Made by a program: the position numbers and the translations under genes
In this document: positions 46,417 through 54,451 of the stretch, one piece after another
Position numbering within the stretch: the first letter of the stretch is position 1
How the letters are laid out: every line of letters begins with the position of its first letter
Notes under the pieces: generated by a model
Databases searched by the model: none
What the model saw: the letters and a program-made list of their open reading frames with translations, nothing else
What the model was told of the DNA's origin: nothing
DNA from: Aeromonas dhakensis
Lineage (GTDB): Bacteria; Pseudomonadota; Gammaproteobacteria; Enterobacterales; Aeromonadaceae
NCBI RefSeq assembly: GCF_000820305.1
Contig: NZ_CDBH01000061.1
Coordinates: forward strand, 68,797 to 132,796
DNA length: 64,000 bases
Direction of reading: 5' to 3'

Positions 46417-47201
46417 AGCGCCGTTACGGCTTGCTGGCGCTGGCGCTGCTGGCCTTGTTGCTGCTCAACCTGAGTGCACAGGAGGAGCCGGCGCGCCCGG
46501 CCCCCTCCAGCCAGGCCCCATCGGGCACCGCTGCGCCCGTGCAGGCACAGCTGTCAGGCTCCCCGGCGCTCGCCTCGCCGGTTGCCGCCACACAGACCGG
46601 CTCCGAGCCACCTCCCGCCAGCTGGCGAGCCATGCCGGAGGCGCTGAGCCAGCAGCTCGCCAGCGAGGTAAGCGACAGCGATCTGCCGCTGGCCGAGCGG
46701 CTCGTCAATCTGGAAGGTGCAGAGGCCAGCTGGCTTGGCGAGGGGGAGAGTCTGTTTCGGTTGCAGGGGCGCTACGCCCTGGCGCTCGAGCAGCTGGCGC
46801 AGGAGAACGAGCAGTTGCCGCTGGCCGAGCGGCTGGATGCCCTCAGCCGCTTGCAGGATGAGTGGGTGGCGGAGCACCCGGATCTGGCGACTGAACTGTT
46901 CAACCCGGCGGCCCGGCTGCAGCAGGCACGCCAGCTGTGGGGAGACGAGGAGCTCGCCACCCTGGCCCACCACTTCCTGCCGGCTGCAGAGGCCGAGGCG
47001 ACCCTGCAGTTTGCCGCCAGCCGCCAGCAGCAGCTGGATCAGCGCAGCCGCTACCAGCAGCAGTTGACCGAGCTCGAGCAGCAGCTGGCAGCCAGCCGGG
47101 GCAACATGGACGAGGCGAGCTGGCAGCAGCACAGGGAGGCGGTGCTCGGCCAGTTCCGGCGCGACTTCTTCGCCCGTGACTCCGCCACACCAACGCAATG
47201 A
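46413..47201 (+). CDS. Membrane-anchored helical protein, possible Lif-type foldase for the sphingomyelinase
   Basis: A 262-residue protein with one N-terminal membrane anchor (about residues 4-22), a Pro/Ala/Ser-rich linker (about 24-72) and a helix-only C-terminal region rich in Glu, Gln, Leu and Ala (LPLAERLVNLEGAEASWLGEG, LPLAERLDALSRLQDEWVAEHPDLATELF, ASRQQQLDQRSRYQQQLTELEQ). This layout is that of lipase-specific foldases (Lif/LimA). However, the RxxFDY motif of true Lif proteins is not seen. It overlaps the sphingomyelinase stop by four bases, suggesting a dedicated partner. Function is inferred. Confidence 0.65.
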   Translation: MKRRYGLLALALLALLLLNLSAQEEPARPAPSSQAPSGTAAPVQAQLSGSPALASPVAATQTGSEPPPASWRAMPEALSQQLASEVSDSDLPLAERLVNLEGAEASWLGEGESLFRLQGRYALALEQLAQENEQLPLAERLDALSRLQDEWVAEHPDLATELFNPAARLQQARQLWGDEELATLAHHFLPAAEAEATLQFAASRQQQLDQRSRYQQQLTELEQQLAASRGNMDEASWQQHREAVLGQFRRDFFARDSATPTQ

Positions 47202-47225
47202 AAAAAGGGCCCTGACGGGCCCTTC
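47202..47225. terminator. Bidirectional terminator
   Basis: GGGCCC/GGGCCC with a TGAC loop, preceded by AAAAAA, between the foldase-like gene and the convergent PhoD-type gene. The T tract is much stronger for the minus strand. Confidence 0.75.
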
Positions 47226-47240
47226 GTATTTCCCCGGCCA

Positions 47241-48722
47241 TCAGGCCAGCGGGTAGCTGGCCGCCAGGCCGTTCTCGCAATGCCAGTTGGCCCACAGCTT
47301 GTCGTCACTGCCCATCAGCAGGGTGGCGAAGTTGCGGGTACGCAGGTAGACGGGGGCGCCGAACGGCTTGATAAGCTCGGCGCGGATCAGCCGGCTCTCG
47401 TCGAGGTATTCGGGATCGTCGTTGGTCATGGCGAGGATCCCCATCCACTGGAACTGGGTGGGACAGGGGTGGACGATGCCGGAGGAGACCAGCTGGTGCA
47501 CGTTGAGCCCCTCCCGCTTGTCCTGAATGACCCCGAGGCAACCCACGTGCACGTCGCCGGAGAGGATCAGGGTCTTGCAGCCAGGCTCCTTCTGGCGCCG
47601 CTGCCTGGCGTTGTCCAGCAGCCGCATGATGAGGCGGGCCCGCTCCCCCTGATGGGCCTTGGCCCGCCAGTGATCCTTGAGATCGTCGGTCAGCTCCTCC
47701 TCCCAGGGGGTGGCATCGAACGCCGCCTCGGTGAAGGAGAAGTCGCGATAGACCACGGGCACCCCCGCCAACACCAGCAGGTGGCCCGTGTCGCAGGCCG
47801 CCAGCGCGGCGTTGACCTGTTCCCACTGGGACGGGCTCATCACCTGGTCGCGGGTGCGATTGGCCCGGTTGTCCAGCGCCAGGATCTGGTAGCCCCTGAA
47901 ACCGAGCCGCCAGGAGTGGTGATTCAGCGTCTTGTCCAGCAGCGCCCCGTTGGCACCGGTGCGCAGCTGGAACAGCCGGAAGTACTTGGTGGCGGCGGCA
48001 TAGATGGCCTGATAGACCTCGCAGCGCTGCAGATCCTCGGGGTAGCTGCCCCAGCCATCGAAGATGTCGTGGTCGTCCCACATCATGGCGCTCGGCACCC
48101 GGGCCAGCATGAAGGCAACCTCGAGGCGGCCCCACTGTTTGCAGTAGAGATCGCAATAGAAGCGGTCGAGCTGCTCCACCATGGCCCGGGTCGCCTTGCG
48201 CTTGACCTTCTCTGCCCGGTCCAGCTCGTTCCAGGCCTTGAGGGTCGGCACGTTCGTCCAGAGGGAGTCCGCATAGATCTGATCTCCTCCCATCAGCAAC
48301 AGGGAGAAGGGATGGGCCTTGTGCTCCGCGGCCAGCTTGTCCCACATGACGTAGGGGGCCGGAGTGGAGGTGAGCAGCTTGAAGTCGGAGAAACCGTTGC
48401 AGGAGGCGTAGCCTATCCGCACCGGCTCCTTCTTGCCCGGCAGATGGAACTGCCACTTGTCGTATCCCGCCAGATCCTGCGCCGGCTGCTTGTCCAGCAG
48501 GATCTCGTAGTCGACGGGGGTGCCGGCCTTGCTTTTGGGACTGGCCTGCCAGACCAGCCGCCAGAAGCCGCCTCTCGGGGTATCCGCCTGCTTGCTGGCG
48601 GCCAGCAGCTCGCCGTTGATCCGCACGGCAGCACTCTTGCAGCTGGCCTGCGCCATAAAACAGATGCTGTACTCGGTCTCTGACTCGAGGCCCAGCAGGG
48701 GGCCCATTACCAGACTGGTCAT
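47241..48722 (-). CDS. PhoD-like phosphatase / metallophosphoesterase
   Basis: A 493-residue protein of the alkaline phosphatase D type with no signal peptide or Tat motif, so probably cytoplasmic. Metal-site blocks: IGYASCNGF, LLMGGDQIYADSLW, MMWDDHDIFDGWGSYPEDL and LILSGDVHVGCLGV. The N-terminal part (1-100) is a beta domain as in fungal and bacterial PhoD relatives. The substrate is unknown. It is a single gene bounded by a terminator. Confidence 0.85.
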   Translation of the reverse strand: MTSLVMGPLLGLESETEYSICFMAQASCKSAAVRINGELLAASKQADTPRGGFWRLVWQASPKSKAGTPVDYEILLDKQPAQDLAGYDKWQFHLPGKKEPVRIGYASCNGFSDFKLLTSTPAPYVMWDKLAAEHKAHPFSLLLMGGDQIYADSLWTNVPTLKAWNELDRAEKVKRKATRAMVEQLDRFYCDLYCKQWGRLEVAFMLARVPSAMMWDDHDIFDGWGSYPEDLQRCEVYQAIYAAATKYFRLFQLRTGANGALLDKTLNHHSWRLGFRGYQILALDNRANRTRDQVMSPSQWEQVNAALAACDTGHLLVLAGVPVVYRDFSFTEAAFDATPWEEELTDDLKDHWRAKAHQGERARLIMRLLDNARQRRQKEPGCKTLILSGDVHVGCLGVIQDKREGLNVHQLVSSGIVHPCPTQFQWMGILAMTNDDPEYLDESRLIRAELIKPFGAPVYLRTRNFATLLMGSDDKLWANWHCENGLAASYPLA

Positions 48723-48881
48723 TCGTCATCCCTCCATGGTGAAACCCATGGAGCATAGCGAAGCGACCGCTGTTTGATAGTGACCAGGTGGGCAAACAGA
48801 AAGGGTCAGGGTTTGGCCCCGACCCTTTCACTGTTTGACGCTGCGATGAACCGGCCTGTCACACCGGTCATGGCAGGGGCG

Positions 48882-50102
48882 CTACGCCTTGCCCTTGAAC
48901 TGCTTGACGCTGCGCTTGGCCTGGGTGCGACGGTTGGCCTGTTTGTCACGGGGGGCGCGCTTGCCCTCCCCGCTGGCTGGCTTGTCGGTCACCGGGAAGC
49001 CGGCGAGATCGGCCAGCGGCAGCTCACGCCCGGTGAGGGTGCGGATCGCCGCCAGGGTGTCGGCCTCGCCATGGCAGGTGAGGGAGATGGCGAGCCCGCT
49101 GCGCCCTGCCCGAGCGGTGCGGCCGATACGATGCACGTAGACGGGGGCGCTGGCGGGCAAGTCCAGGTTGATCACCAGCTGCAGCGCCTCCACGTGAATG
49201 CCGCGCGCCATCAGATCGGTGGCCACCAGCACCCGCACCTTGCCCGCCTTGAAGTCGCCGAGCGCCTGCTCGCGCACCGCCTGCTCCTTCTCACCGTGCA
49301 GGGCCGCCACCGCGATGCCCGCCTTCGCGAGCTTCTTCGCCACCCCGTCGGCGTCGTCCCGCGCACTGATGAAGACCAGCACCTGCGGCCACTCGTGGGC
49401 CTTGAGCAGGCTAATGAGCGCCGGCACCTTGCTGCTCTTGTTGACCAGATAGAGCCGCTCTTCGATGTCGTCGGCCACGCTGTTGCGAGGATCCGCCTCC
49501 ACCCGCGCGGGCTCTTTCAGCAAACCGGTTGCCAGCGCCTCCAGTTCGGCGGGCAGGGTGGCGGAGAACAGCAGAGTCTGACGCTCGACCGGCATGGCCT
49601 TCATCAGCCACTGAATATCGGGCCAGAACCCCATCTCCAGCAGGCGGTCCGCCTCGTCCAGCACCAGAGTGCGCAGGCCGGCCAGGGTCAGCAACTGCTG
49701 GCCCAGCAGATCCCGCAGCCGCCCCGGGGTCGCCACCAGCAGCTGCGGCCCCAGCGCCAGCTCGGCCTGTTGCTGCGCCTGTTCCACCCCGCCGCACAGG
49801 GTCACCAGCCGCAGACCCAGCCCGGCGGCCGGCCCCTGCAACGCCTCGCTCACCTGCACCGCCAGCTCGCGGGTCGGTACCAGCACCAGCCCCTGCACCT
49901 CTGCCAGGGCGGGATCCAGCCGCTGCAGCAGCGGCAAGCCGAACGCCAGGGTCTTGCCGCTGCCGGTGCGGGCCAGCGCCAGCAGATCCCGTCCCGCCAG
50001 CGCGGCCGGGATGGCCAGTTGTTGTACCCGGGTCGGGTGCTGAAGATTGGTTGGCAGGGCCGCCAGCAGGGCGGGGGCAAGGGCGAGTTGGTCAAAGGTC
50101 AT
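48882..50102 (-). CDS. DEAD-box ATP-dependent RNA helicase (RhlE-like)
   Basis: A 406-residue helicase: Q motif near 20-27 (HPTRVQQLAIP), motif I ARTGSGKT, Ia PTRELA, Ib TPGRL, motif II DEAD, motif III SAT, motif V VATDLMARGIH and motif VI HRIGRTARAG. The basic C-terminal tail (KRAPRDKQANRRTQAKRSVKQFKGKA) binds RNA. The ATG at 50102 matches the family start (MTFDQLALAPALLAAL). The exact orthologue (RhlE, SrmB or another) is not settled. Confidence 0.92.
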   Translation of the reverse strand: MTFDQLALAPALLAALPTNLQHPTRVQQLAIPAALAGRDLLALARTGSGKTLAFGLPLLQRLDPALAEVQGLVLVPTRELAVQVSEALQGPAAGLGLRLVTLCGGVEQAQQQAELALGPQLLVATPGRLRDLLGQQLLTLAGLRTLVLDEADRLLEMGFWPDIQWLMKAMPVERQTLLFSATLPAELEALATGLLKEPARVEADPRNSVADDIEERLYLVNKSSKVPALISLLKAHEWPQVLVFISARDDADGVAKKLAKAGIAVAALHGEKEQAVREQALGDFKAGKVRVLVATDLMARGIHVEALQLVINLDLPASAPVYVHRIGRTARAGRSGLAISLTCHGEADTLAAIRTLTGRELPLADLAGFPVTDKPASGEGKRAPRDKQANRRTQAKRSVKQFKGKA

Positions 50103-50249
50103 GGTACGGTACGGATAAGCAAGTGGGAGGGCGAAGTCTAGTGAGCGGGGGCCCATAAGTAAAACCCAATCCGCTCAGGTGCCGGGCCGCCGCGCCAGGG
50201 TGCCGCTGGCTACACTTCAGAAAACCTCTCAAGGCGGAGCTACCCGACC

Positions 50250-51059
50250 ATGACCCGATCCCCCACCCTGCCCCTCTTGCTGCTGCTCGCCCTGCTGGGG
50301 CTGACCAGCCTGGGGCTCTCCCGTGCCGATCCCCAGGCCACCCCCGCCGCCAAACCGGTGCGCATCATCAACGCCCACCTCGGCGAGCTGCCGGGGCTGA
50401 TCAATGCCGACAAGACAGGTCCTTTTGTCGATCTGGTGCGCGCCATCGACGATCTCTATCCGGATATCAGCATCCGGATCACCATCTATCCCCTCGCCCG
50501 GGCCATGGCCGGGGTGATCGCTGGCACCGCCGACTTCAGCCTGCCCGCCATCCGCAACCTGCAGGATGCCGACCTGCTGCCCTATCGCTTCAGCACCCGC
50601 AGTTTCGGCAAGGTGACCCACGTGCTCTACAGCAATACCGACCACATCATCACCCCCGACATGGCCTACGGCATAGTGCCCACCAAGCGGGATCTGCTGA
50701 TCGAGGCCACCCCCGGCTTTCTGCCCATTCCGCTGCAGCGGTCGATGAGCATAGAGCAGTCCCTGCGCAAGCTATCCCGCGGTCGCATCGATGCCTTCAT
50801 CTGGGCCCAGGAGGAGGCCGACCTGATGCTGCGCCGGCTCAAGCTCACCAACATCCATCGGGAACACTTGGGGGATTTCGAGGATGTCTTCATCATCGCC
50901 AAAGGGCCTGCCGGCGACGAAATGGATCGCTTCCTCGGCGAGGCGATTGACCGGCTCGCCGCCTCCGGCAAGCTGGCCGAGATCTACGCCAGGTTGCACC
51001 GCCCCTATGTGGAGTGGCAACCCAAGCCCCCATCACAGCCGCTCGCCACCTCCCCCTGA
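50250..51059 (+). CDS. Orphan periplasmic solute-binding-like protein
   Basis: A 269-residue secreted protein with a signal peptide (about 1-25) and a type 2 binding-protein fold: IRITIYPLARAMAGVIAGTADFSLPAIRNLQDADLLPYRF, KVTHVLYSN and IDRLAASGKLAEIYARLHRP. No ABC permease or ATPase is adjacent. It could serve a distant transporter, or be a sensor-type or scavenging protein. The ligand is unknown. Spacing from GGAG to the ATG is rather long. Confidence 0.8.
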   Translation: MTRSPTLPLLLLLALLGLTSLGLSRADPQATPAAKPVRIINAHLGELPGLINADKTGPFVDLVRAIDDLYPDISIRITIYPLARAMAGVIAGTADFSLPAIRNLQDADLLPYRFSTRSFGKVTHVLYSNTDHIITPDMAYGIVPTKRDLLIEATPGFLPIPLQRSMSIEQSLRKLSRGRIDAFIWAQEEADLMLRRLKLTNIHREHLGDFEDVFIIAKGPAGDEMDRFLGEAIDRLAASGKLAEIYARLHRPYVEWQPKPPSQPLATSP

Positions 51060-51073
51060 CGGCAGCCGCCCAT

Positions 51074-51111
51074 AAAAAATCCCGCCGGGGCATGGCCCCG
51101 GCGGGATTTTT
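51074..51111. terminator. Strong bidirectional terminator, binding protein / tpx
   Basis: TCCCGCCGGGGC/GCCCCGGCGGGA with an ATG loop, AAAAAA before and TTTTT after, between convergent genes. Confidence 0.9.
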
Positions 51112-51126
51112 GTCGACCCGACGCGA

Positions 51127-51627
51127 TTACAGCACGGCCAGGGCGGCGGCGTAGTTCGGCTCGTCGGCCACTTCGGCCACCAGCTCGCTGTGCAGCACCT
51201 TGTCGTGCTCATCCAGCACCACGATGGCGCGGGCAGCCAGACCCACCAGCGGGCCGGAGGAGAAGGCCACGCCGTAGTCCTGCAGGAAGGAGACGCCACG
51301 CAGGGTGGACAGGTTCACCACCTTGTCCAGACCCTCGGCGCCGCAGAAGCGGGCCTGGGCGAACGGCAGGTCGGCGGAGATGCACAGCACCACGGCGTTG
51401 TTCAGGCTGCTTGCCTGCTCGTTGAACTTGCGCACTGAGGTGGCGCAGGTCGGGGTATCGACGCTCGGGAAGATGTTCAGGATTTTGCGCTGACCGGCGA
51501 AGTTCGCCAGGGTCACGTCACAGAGATCCTTGGCCACCAGGGAGAAGGGCTTGGCCTGTTCGCCGGCAACCGGGAAGTGACCGGCGACGGAAACCGGGTT
51601 GCCTTGCAGAGTAACGGTATTGCTCAT
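51127..51627 (-). CDS. tpx: Thiol peroxidase Tpx
   Basis: A 166-residue atypical 2-Cys peroxiredoxin of the periplasmic-type Tpx group, though no signal peptide is seen. The peroxidatic C61 lies in [16 protein letters not shown] and the resolving C95 in [11 protein letters not shown], the standard pair. It reduces peroxides with thioredoxin. AGGA precedes the ATG by six bases. Confidence 0.95.
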   Translation of the reverse strand: MSNTVTLQGNPVSVAGHFPVAGEQAKPFSLVAKDLCDVTLANFAGQRKILNIFPSVDTPTCATSVRKFNEQASSLNNAVVLCISADLPFAQARFCGAEGLDKVVNLSTLRGVSFLQDYGVAFSSGPLVGLAARAIVVLDEHDKVLHSELVAEVADEPNYAAALAVL

Positions 51628-51758
51628 GTTATGTCCTTGATTATCGAGGGAGGATCAGGGCCTCCAGTATAGGCCCGCCGGGCGGGGACAAACACCCGCC
51701 AATCACAGGGATATAGGATCGCCAAAGCACCCGTCTGGAGGAGCAGAGAGAAAGGGGG

Positions 51759-51790
51759 TTGACCTTGGACTTAACACCAAGGTTTACACT
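51759..51790 (+). promoter_or_regulatory. MerR-family (ZntR-type) promoter/operator of zntA
   Basis: The -35 hexamer TTGACC (51759-51764) and -10 hexamer TACACT (51785-51790) are 20 bases apart, longer than the normal 17. A palindrome with seven-base arms, ACCTTGG (51762-51768) and CCAAGGT (51777-51783), sits inside the spacer. This is the typical MerR-family architecture, in which the metal-bound regulator untwists the promoter. The start of zntA is 55 bases downstream. Confidence 0.85.
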
Positions 51791-51844
51791 CGGCTCAGTC
51801 ATCCAGGATCCCGCAGGGGCGGGGTCCCTCAAGAGGAACGCACC

Positions 51845-54256
51845 ATGAGTAAATCCTGCTGCAGCCATCAACACGCCGCCCCCATCAAGGCCGTCAGCAA
51901 GGCGGCCGCCTCCCAGGCCGAGCACAGCCACACCAGCCACTGCTGTGACAACACGGCAACGGCCAGTTGCGCGGCCACCCCGGCTCCCCACGATCATCAG
52001 GCGCGCGGGGTCGCCGACGTCCCCGGCGACGAAGAGCCCCCCAGAGGGGGCTGCTGCACCGACATCAAACACGACCACGGCCATCACCATGAGCAGGGTC
52101 ATGCGCACGATCACGCCTCCGCCGCGGACGAGCCGCCGCTGGACGCCCCCGAGCAGAACAGCCGCCGCCACAGCTGGCAGGTGCTGGGGATGGACTGCCC
52201 CAGCTGCGCCCGCAAGATAGAGACGGCCGTCAGCCGGGTGAGCGGCGTGCAGCAGGCCCGCGTGCTGTTTGCCACCGAGAAGCTGGTGGTGGATCTGGCC
52301 CCCGGCCTCTCCCCCGATCCCGTCACCGCCGCCGTGCTGGCCGCCGGCTTTCAGCTCAAGGGCGAGCGCGCCGGCAAGCAGGAGTCCGGCCGCGAACGCG
52401 GCCCGCTGCAGACCCTGCTCGGCAAATATTGGCAACCGCTGTCGCTGGCCGGCCTGATGCTGGTAGCGGCCCTGCTGCCGAGCCAGATCGGTCAGCCGCT
52501 GTTTACCCTGGCCACCCTGTGGGGGCTGTGGCCCATCTCTCGCAAGGCGTGGGCGCTGACCAAGAGCGGCTCCCCCTTCGCCATCGAGACCCTGATGACG
52601 GTCGCCGCCGTGGGGGCCCTGTTCCTCGGTGAAACCGCCGAAGCGGCCATGGTGCTGCTGCTGTTCATGCTGGGCGAACACCTGGAGGCCTACGCCGCCG
52701 GCCGCGCCCGCGCCGGGGTCACCGCCCTGATGGCGCTGGTGCCTGACAAGGCGCTGCGCATCCGCACTACTGCCGAGGGCGAGGTGCGGGAAGAGGTGGC
52801 CGCCGATGAACTGCGTCCAGGCGACATCATAGAGATCGCCCCGGGCGCCCGTCTGCCGGCCGATGCCCGCCTGCTCGACGCCCTCGGCGCCTTTGACGAG
52901 AGCGCCCTGACCGGCGAATCCATCCCGGTGGAGCGCCGCCAGGGTGACAAGGTGCCCGCCGGCAGCCTGGCGGCGGATCGGGTGCTGCGCCTCGAGGTGG
53001 TGTCCGAGCCCGGCAACAACGCCATCGACCGCATCCTGCATCTCATCGAAGAGGCCGAGACCCAGCGCGCCCCCATCGAGCGCTTCATCGACCGTTTCAG
53101 CCGCTGGTATACCCCGGCCATGATGCTGGTCGCCCTGCTGGTGGTGCTGGTACCACCGCTCGCCTTCGGCCAGAGCTGGGACGAGTGGGTCTATCGCGGG
53201 CTGGCGCTGCTGCTGATCGGTTGCCCCTGTGCCCTGGTCATCTCCACCCCGGCGGCGGTCACCTCGGCGCTGGCGGCAGCCACCCGGCAGGGGGCCCTCA
53301 TCAAGGGGGGCGCCGCGCTGGAGCGCCTCGCCCACATCGATACCCTGGCCTTTGACAAGACCGGCACCCTGACCCTGGGCAAGCCGCAGCTGACCGAACT
53401 GGTGAGCCTCAATGGCCAGCCTGAGGCCGAGCTGCTGGCACTGGCGGCAGCCATCGAGCAGGGCTCCCACCACCCGTTGGCCCGCGCCGTGGTGACGGCG
53501 GCCGGCGAACGGGGCCTCAGCCTGGCCGCGGCCCAGGAGCTGCGCGCCCTGCCCGGCATGGGGGTGGAAGGTCGCATCGACGGCATCCTCTGGCAGCTGC
53601 TGGCACCGAGCCGGGTCGCCACCCTGGATGCGGCGATGCAGGCCCGGGTTGCCACCCTGGAGCAGCAAGGCAAGACGGTGGTGGTGCTCGGTCAGCCTGA
53701 TGCCACTCCAGCGGCCCTGCTGGCCCTGCGCGACCAGATCCGCCCCGAGGCGGCCCCGGCCCTGCGCGAGCTGAGCGAGCTTGGCCTGCAGAGCATCATG
53801 CTGACCGGTGACAACCCCCGCGCCGCCGAGGCGATCGCCGGCGAGCTCGGCATGGGCTGGCGCGCCGGCCTGCTGCCGGAGGGCAAGGTCGATGAGATCG
53901 CCAAGCTCGGTCTGACGCAAAAGGTCGCGATGATCGGCGACGGCATCAACGACGCGCCGGCCATGAAACGGGCCAGCATCGGCATCGCCATGGGGGGCGG
54001 CACCGACGTGGCGCTGGAGACCGCCGATGCGGCGCTGACCCACAACCAGCTCGGCGGGGTCGCCGCCATGATCCGGCTCTCCCGCGCGGCACTGGCCAAC
54101 ATCCACCAGAACATAGCGCTGGCGCTGGGGCTCAAGGCCATCTTCCTGGTCACCAGCCTGCTCGGCATCACCGGCCTGTGGATTGCGGTGCTGGCCGATA
54201 CCGGCGCCACCGCCCTGGTCACCGCCAACGCCCTGCGTCTGCTGCGCAAGCGCTAA
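51845..54256 (+). CDS. zntA: Zn/Cd/Pb-exporting P-type ATPase ZntA
   Basis: An 803-residue P1B-ATPase. Residues 1-110 form a metal-rich extension: CC at 5-6, HSHTSHCC near 27-34, CC at 70-71 and an HDHGHHHEQGHAHDH run near 76-90. A heavy-metal domain with GMDCPSC (C118, C121) follows. The core has the translocation motif CPC (460-462), the phosphorylated D504 in DKTGT, the TGES actuator motif and the GDGIND hinge motif. The CPC motif and metal-binding module fit Zn, Cd and Pb export. Its promoter is of the MerR type; the regulator gene (zntR-like) is not in this window. Confidence 0.95.
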   Translation: MSKSCCSHQHAAPIKAVSKAAASQAEHSHTSHCCDNTATASCAATPAPHDHQARGVADVPGDEEPPRGGCCTDIKHDHGHHHEQGHAHDHASAADEPPLDAPEQNSRRHSWQVLGMDCPSCARKIETAVSRVSGVQQARVLFATEKLVVDLAPGLSPDPVTAAVLAAGFQLKGERAGKQESGRERGPLQTLLGKYWQPLSLAGLMLVAALLPSQIGQPLFTLATLWGLWPISRKAWALTKSGSPFAIETLMTVAAVGALFLGETAEAAMVLLLFMLGEHLEAYAAGRARAGVTALMALVPDKALRIRTTAEGEVREEVAADELRPGDIIEIAPGARLPADARLLDALGAFDESALTGESIPVERRQGDKVPAGSLAADRVLRLEVVSEPGNNAIDRILHLIEEAETQRAPIERFIDRFSRWYTPAMMLVALLVVLVPPLAFGQSWDEWVYRGLALLLIGCPCALVISTPAAVTSALAAATRQGALIKGGAALERLAHIDTLAFDKTGTLTLGKPQLTELVSLNGQPEAELLALAAAIEQGSHHPLARAVVTAAGERGLSLAAAQELRALPGMGVEGRIDGILWQLLAPSRVATLDAAMQARVATLEQQGKTVVVLGQPDATPAALLALRDQIRPEAAPALRELSELGLQSIMLTGDNPRAAEAIAGELGMGWRAGLLPEGKVDEIAKLGLTQKVAMIGDGINDAPAMKRASIGIAMGGGTDVALETADAALTHNQLGGVAAMIRLSRAALANIHQNIALALGLKAIFLVTSLLGITGLWIAVLADTGATALVTANALRLLRKR

Positions 54257-54282
54257 GCCGGCCGTTAACGGCACAACTTAAA

Positions 54283-54308
54283 GCCGCCCCTAGTGGGCGG
54301 CTTTTTTA
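54283..54308 (+). terminator. zntA terminator
   Basis: GCCGCCC/GGGCGGC with a CTAGT loop and TTTTTT after it. Confidence 0.9.
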
Positions 54309-54333
54309 TTGCACCGCCTTCGACGACAAAGAA

Positions 54334-54365
54334 AAAGCGCGGCTGCCGGTCGGCAGTCGCGCTTT
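54334..54365 (-). terminator. Pullulanase terminator
   Basis: On the minus strand AAAGCGCGACTGCC/GGCAGCCGCGCTTT, with one mismatch and a GACC loop, is followed by TTC. Confidence 0.75.
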
Positions 54366-54451
54366 GCTTACTCTCTCGGTGTTATCCCACCCTTGGCAAG
54401 GTGGAATTCAACCCTGGGCTGCCGAGTCAGCCCCGGGCTCGATGGGAATGA

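Noticed and set aside
51641-54274. Open frame of 877 codons on the minus strand
   Set aside because: Antisense to zntA, with Gln/Gly/His/Ala-rich composition and no family features.
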